The position numbers and the translations under genes were made by a program. The notes beneath the pieces are model-generated. The model made no database searches. It had not been told where the DNA came from and was given only the letters and a program-made list of their open reading frames with translations. A stretch of 18,472 nt of DNA. Origin: Euryarchaeota archaeon UBA121 (GTDB lineage: Archaea; Thermoplasmatota; Poseidoniia; Poseidoniales; Thalassarchaeaceae). The stretch is taken from positions 1-18,472 of the forward strand of contig DANL01000038.1 of assembly GCA_002499865.1 (NCBI GenBank), given 5' to 3'. Of this stretch, positions 15,891-18,472 are shown piece by piece (positions within the stretch are counted from its first letter, which is position 1; every line of letters starts with the position of its first letter).

Positions 15891-15968
15891 GGGCGTGTAG
15901 CTTAGTTTGGCTGGAGCACCCGGCTGATAACCGGGAGGCCACAGGTTCAAATCCTGTCATGCCCACCA
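15891..15968 (+). tRNA. tRNA-Ile (anticodon GAT), CCA encoded
   Basis: A full cloverleaf can be drawn. The acceptor GGGCGTG pairs with CATGCCC (one G-U). The D-arm runs from GCTT to the matching GAGC, with TTAGTTTGG-type loop sequence. The anticodon stem CCCGG/CCGGG encloses the loop CTGATAA with anticodon GAT for isoleucine. After a short variable region the T-arm is ACAGG-TTCAAAT-CCTGT. The discriminator A at 15965 is followed by a genomically encoded CCA (15966-15968). No intron. It sits between the PRC-barrel-like gene and prs. Confidence 0.97.
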
Positions 15969-15996
15969 CAACAGTCCTAAATCAAGCGGTAGCGTC

Positions 15997-16956
15997 ATGA
16001 AGGAGGCTCAGTTCGGCTTCCTGTACATGCCAGTGCTCAGCGGCTCCTCAGGCCGTGATTTAGCCATCTCTCTGTCAGAGATTCTGGGGATGAATTCTAT
16101 TGCTATCGAAAGTAGGAAATTTCCTGATGGGGAAGGTTATGTCAGAGTACCTAGTGAGTCTTTTGAAGAAATCAGATCAGAGCCGGTGATTCTAGTATCC
16201 AATACATTTCCAGATTCGGGAATAATGAGGACTATCTTGATGTTAGAGGCGATTAATGATATCAGGAGAGGTGATCTTGAGAACTTCAAGGGAGAGGGGG
16301 CACAGAATCTCGATTATGTTGGTCCTGGGGTTTTTCTCGCCATTCCTTACTATGGGTATGCCAGACAGGATAAGCGATTCTCACCGGGAGAGACTATCTC
16401 TGCAAGAGTAATCTCGGAGATCTTAGGAAAGGTTTGCGATGGCATGGTGATACTTGACCTCCATGAGCCTAAAGTTCTGGAAGATTGTGATTTTCCGATA
16501 AAATTCGTTAGTTCTATGCCAGAAATTGCTGAGAAACTCAGAGAGGAAGTTGATCCAGATTTCATCCTGAGCCCTGACAAGGGTGCTATAGACAGGGCCA
16601 GCGAGGTGGCATCTATCGGAGGCTGGGAGTTCAGTTACTTGGAGAAAACCAGGATAGATGCTCACACAATAGAGCATCAGGCGAAGGACCTTGACGTCAA
16701 TGGCAAGGTGGTAGCCATAGTTGACGATATGATTAGTACAGGCGGGACAATATGCAGAGCTAGCGATGCTCTGAGGAGGCAGGGGGCCACTTCAGTGTAT
16801 GCGGCTTGTACCCATGGACTGTTCACTGGTGGTGCGCTATCAAAACTGGCAAGTCATGTAGATGGCGTCTACACAACCGACTCGCTGAGTAATCCTCGAT
16901 CCGTGGTGAGTTCTGCTCCAGCTCTGGCGCGCGGATTGAGGGAATTGATGGAATGA
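15997..16956 (+). CDS. prs: Ribose-phosphate diphosphokinase (PRPP synthetase)
   Basis: A 319-residue PRPP synthetase, which transfers diphosphate from ATP to ribose-5-phosphate to supply nucleotide, His and Trp synthesis. Landmarks are SRKFPDGEGYVRVP near residues 38-52, YYGYARQDKRFSPGE (the flexible ATP-binding region), LDLHEP, SPDKGAIDRA, EKTRID with Lys217 and Arg219 of the catalytic flexible loop, and the PRPP-binding loop VDDMISTGGT (242-251). The length is that of the standard enzyme. An internal ATG at 16027 begins MPVLSGSSGRDL, which aligns with the usual family start, so the first ten residues may not be translated. Neither start has a good Shine-Dalgarno. It lies 28 bases after the tRNA. 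Confidence 0.95.
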   Translation: MKEAQFGFLYMPVLSGSSGRDLAISLSEILGMNSIAIESRKFPDGEGYVRVPSESFEEIRSEPVILVSNTFPDSGIMRTILMLEAINDIRRGDLENFKGEGAQNLDYVGPGVFLAIPYYGYARQDKRFSPGETISARVISEILGKVCDGMVILDLHEPKVLEDCDFPIKFVSSMPEIAEKLREEVDPDFILSPDKGAIDRASEVASIGGWEFSYLEKTRIDAHTIEHQAKDLDVNGKVVAIVDDMISTGGTICRASDALRRQGATSVYAACTHGLFTGGALSKLASHVDGVYTTDSLSNPRSVVSSAPALARGLRELME

Positions 16957-16991
16957 ATGCCCACAATGAGAGGCGCTCGCAATACGTTGCG

Positions 16992-16999
16992 TTTATATC
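16992..16999 (+). promoter_or_regulatory. rpl7ae: TATA box of the ribosomal protein operon
   Basis: TTTATATC, close to the archaeal box A consensus, in the gap between prs and the L7Ae gene. Transcription would begin near 17020, leaving a leader of about 25 bases that contains the GAGGAG Shine-Dalgarno. A 6-bp inverted repeat (TCGTGC at 17007-17012, GCACGA at 17026-17031) overlaps the predicted start site. Confidence 0.65.
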
Positions 17000-17044
17000 G
17001 GTCATGTCGTGCGCCGGCTTACCCAGCACGAGGAGATGTATCCA

Positions 17045-17425
17045 ATGAGTGTTCACATAGCGTTTGAGACCCCGAAAGACATACAAGAGCAAGTTTACGA
17101 ACTTGTGAAAGCAATTGGCAAGGACGGCAGAGGCAAAATCAAGAAGGGTGCCAATGAGGTTACCAAGGCCGCTGAGAGAGGGATTGCATCGATGATAGTA
17201 ATGGCAGAGAACGTAAACCCAGGTGAGCTACTGGCCCATGTCCCTATGATTTGCAAAGAAAAGGGCATTCCATTCATCTACGTTGAGGATCAGGGATATC
17301 TAGCTGACTCGGCTGGAATGACTGCAGGAACCAGAACGGCCGCTGTGGCAGTTCTGGATGTAGACAAAGAAGCTCAAGACATATTCAATGAGGTCAAGAG
17401 TCACTACGAGACTCTAGCGAAGTAA
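17045..17425 (+). CDS. rpl7ae: 50S ribosomal protein eL8 (L7Ae)
   Basis: A 126-residue L7Ae protein, which binds kink-turn RNA in the large subunit, in box C/D and H/ACA guide RNPs and in RNase P. The family core [16 protein letters not shown] at 31-46 provides the K-turn-binding residues. It is followed by [20 protein letters not shown] and later [24 protein letters not shown] chose the ATG at 17045, nine bases after GAGGAG; an in-frame ATG at 17009 would add 12 residues before the normal N-terminus. It is the first gene of the L7Ae-S28e-L24e cluster, an arrangement common in archaea. Confidence 0.96.
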   Translation: MSVHIAFETPKDIQEQVYELVKAIGKDGRGKIKKGANEVTKAAERGIASMIVMAENVNPGELLAHVPMICKEKGIPFIYVEDQGYLADSAGMTAGTRTAAVAVLDVDKEAQDIFNEVKSHYETLAK

Positions 17426-17428
17426 ATT

Positions 17429-17433
17429 GGAGG
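17429..17433 (+). promoter_or_regulatory. rps28e: Shine-Dalgarno of eS28, fixing a TTG start
   Basis: GGAGG eight bases before the TTG at 17442. With no ATG or GTG nearby that preserves the conserved N-terminus, it supports TTG initiation. Confidence 0.7.
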
Positions 17434-17441
17434 CTGAAAAT

Positions 17442-17660
17442 TTGGCTCAAGAATCATGGCCCGCAGAGGTGGTTGAGATTGTCGGTAGAACTGGCATGAG
17501 CGGAGAGGCCATACAGGTAAAGGTCAGAGTTGATGACTCAAATAATCCAAGAGACATTGGAAGAATCATCTCCAGGAATGTCTTGGGACCAGTTCGTGTT
17601 GGGGACATACTAATGCTCAGGGATACCGGTAGAGAGGCTCGTCGCCTAGGTAATAGATGA
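17442..17660 (+). CDS. rps28e: 30S ribosomal protein eS28
   Basis: A 72-residue eS28. The conserved core is [20 protein letters not shown], then [24 protein letters not shown], the near-invariant C-terminal signature. The start is a TTG at 17442: GGAGG lies eight bases upstream (17429-17433) and the N-terminus then reads [10 protein letters not shown], as in relatives. An in-frame TTG at 17427 has no Shine-Dalgarno of its own. The gene begins 16 bases after the L7Ae stop. Confidence 0.95.
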   Translation: MAQESWPAEVVEIVGRTGMSGEAIQVKVRVDDSNNPRDIGRIISRNVLGPVRVGDILMLRDTGREARRLGNR

Positions 17661-17669
17661 GGTGTGATA

Positions 17670-17861
17670 ATGCCAGAGACAAGAGTTTGTAGCTTCACCA
17701 GCGAGGAAATTGAGCCTGGTACTGGCCTGATGTACATCAAGAGAGACGGATCAGTAATGTGGTTCAAGGACAGTAAGGCTAGAAAGAACGCTCTCAAACT
17801 CAAGAGAAACCCAAGAAGACTCAAGTGGACTCAAAGATACGTAAAGGGCGGGATCAAATAG
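17670..17861 (+). CDS. rpl24e: 50S ribosomal protein eL24, zinc-ligand-depleted form
   Basis: A 63-residue eL24 (L24e). Recognisable parts are IEPGTGLMYIKRDGSVMWF (residues 14-32) and the basic tail RNPRRLKWTQRYVKGG. In typical archaeal eL24 a CxxC near the N-terminus and a second pair (FCSxKC) bind zinc. Here only Cys7 remains; the other positions are Thr10, Lys33 and Ala37, so zinc cannot bind in the usual way. It is otherwise normal in length and context. The ATG at 17670 follows GAGGTG at a suitable distance; the GTG at 17664 is a weaker option. It starts nine bases after the eS28 stop and ends the visible operon. Confidence 0.93.
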   Translation: MPETRVCSFTSEEIEPGTGLMYIKRDGSVMWFKDSKARKNALKLKRNPRRLKWTQRYVKGGIK

Positions 17862-17920
17862 TTCCCTAAATATAGAGAAGCTGTCTCAAGAAAATACATT
17901 TTTCATCTTAGAAATTAATA
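17862..17920. terminator. Convergent intergenic region with an AT hairpin and T-run
   Basis: Between the convergent eL24 and phosphotransacetylase-domain genes, GAAAA-TACAT-TTTTC (17890-17904) forms an AT-only-stemmed palindrome. It gives a run of five T on the plus strand and four on the minus strand. Archaeal termination often needs only a T-run, so this may serve both directions. Confidence 0.4.
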
Positions 17921-18472
17921 TCATAATTTCTGCCAGTCGTGTCTCTGTGCATCTACCGCACAGATTGCGGCCATATGCACTACATCTCTCACACTATCTC
18001 CTCTTTGTAATACGTGTGCAGGCTTTGAAAGTCCCTCTAGGATTGGTCCTGTCATCTCCGCTCCTGCAATCCTCTGAAGAAGTTTGTAGGCGATGTTTGC
18101 AGATGCTAGATTGGGGCAAATGAGAATATTTGCTGGTCCTTCGAATGACATGAACGGATACTCCTTCTGAATCTCTGGTACCAAAGCTGTATCAGCTTGC
18201 ATTGGGCCATCTATTATTAGATCTGGATCAAGCTCACGAGCTATTGAGATTGCTTCCTCGACCCTATCGGTTCTCATTTCAGAAGATGTACCAAAATTAG
18301 AGAATGAAAGCATAGCAACTCTTGGTTTGACGCCGAATCTCCTTGCTACCTTGGCAGTCTGTACTGCTATCTCCGCTAAAGTTCTAGAATCGGGGTAGAT
18401 ATTGATCGTGGCATCTCCAATGAACATCAGATCACCGTTCACAGTCATCATATACATCCCTACTATTCTGTG
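17921..18472 (-). CDS. Phosphate acetyl/butyryltransferase domain (probable malic enzyme C-terminus), 5' end outside
   Basis: The frame is open from the right edge to a TGA at 17921, giving about 183 residues of C-terminus. It matches the PTA_PTB fold: DATINIYPDSRTLAEIA, VAMLSFSNFGTS, DLIIDGPMQADTAL, ILICPNLASANIAYKL, and GPILEGLSKPAHVLQRGDSVRDVV near the end. The last motif and the preceding FIGDATIN form are most familiar from NADP malic enzymes that carry a phosphotransacetylase-like C-terminal domain (MaeB type), where the domain acts as a regulatory acyl-CoA sensor. A free-standing phosphotransacetylase (acetyl-CoA to acetyl phosphate) is the alternative. The residues upstream of the ATG at 18457 (HRIVG) continue the family pattern, so that ATG is not the true start. 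Confidence 0.85.
   Translation of the reverse strand, partial: HRIVGMYMMTVNGDLMFIGDATINIYPDSRTLAEIAVQTAKVARRFGVKPRVAMLSFSNFGTSSEMRTDRVEEAISIARELDPDLIIDGPMQADTALVPEIQKEYPFMSFEGPANILICPNLASANIAYKLLQRIAGAEMTGPILEGLSKPAHVLQRGDSVRDVVHMAAICAVDAQRHDWQKL

Noticed and set aside
17007..17031. Hairpin TCGTGC/GCACGA upstream of L7Ae as a possible K-turn autoregulatory element.
   Set aside because: The internal loop lacks the tandem G-A pairs and three-base bulge of a K-turn, and with the TATA box at 16992 much of it would not be transcribed. Kept only as a DNA inverted repeat in the promoter note.
1..18472. Search for CRISPR arrays, insertion sequences, terminal inverted repeats, phage or defence genes.
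   Set aside because: No regularly spaced repeats, transposase, integrase or target-site duplications were seen. All sizeable frames are accounted for by housekeeping or metabolic genes.

Overview
The window reads as a piece of an archaeal chromosome, most likely a marine Euryarchaeon of the Thermoplasmatota (Marine Group II/III-like). The lineage is an inference. It rests on archaeal/eukaryotic-type genes (eL8/L7Ae, eS28, eL24, archaeal uS2, deoxyhypusine synthase, a geranylgeranyl-reductase-like flavoprotein, an archaeal long FKBP) mixed with bacterial-type genes (UvrB, CcmF, UbiD/UbiA, class III aminotransferase). Genes are tightly packed. I saw no IS element, CRISPR array, phage gene, integrase or attachment site, and no gene-free stretch over 300 bases.

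Left block (1-6338, all minus): a geranylgeranyl reductase-like flavoprotein, CcmF, a long FKBP prolyl isomerase, an unrecognised secreted or membrane-anchored Cys-rich protein, ribosomal protein uS2, and a tRNA-dihydrouridine synthase cut by the left edge. Start/stop overlaps or short gaps suggest one long transcription unit read leftwards.

Middle block (6433-12764, all plus): UbiD-like decarboxylase, UbiA-like prenyltransferase, UvrB, deoxyhypusine synthase, and a 58-residue histone-H1-like (Hc1-type) protein that is easily missed because it is so short. UbiD and UbiA overlap by one base and look like the late steps of respiratory quinone synthesis. With the divergent reductase and CcmF, the centre of the window looks like a membrane electron-transport neighbourhood (quinone ring and tail, isoprenoid saturation, cytochrome c maturation).

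Next block (12773-15009, minus): a shrunken NAD-dependent epimerase-like protein without the usual catalytic motifs, and a class III aminotransferase upstream of it. A very AT-rich divergent promoter region (15013-15254) with an 11-bp inverted repeat and an 11-bp direct repeat separates these from the rightward genes.

Right block (15255-17861, plus): a probable PRC-barrel-like protein, tRNA-Ile(GAT), ribose-phosphate diphosphokinase, and the ribosomal cluster L7Ae-S28e-L24e behind a clear TATA box. The L24e lacks three of the four zinc-ligand cysteines. Facing it at the right edge is a phosphotransacetylase domain (minus, 5' end outside), probably the C-terminus of a malic enzyme-type fusion.

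Most of the window is ordinary core metabolism and translation. The best candidates for a second look are the H1-like mini-protein, the zinc-less L24e, the degenerate epimerase, the UvrB insertion and the repeat-bearing divergent promoter. I do not see a new multi-gene defence or mobile system.
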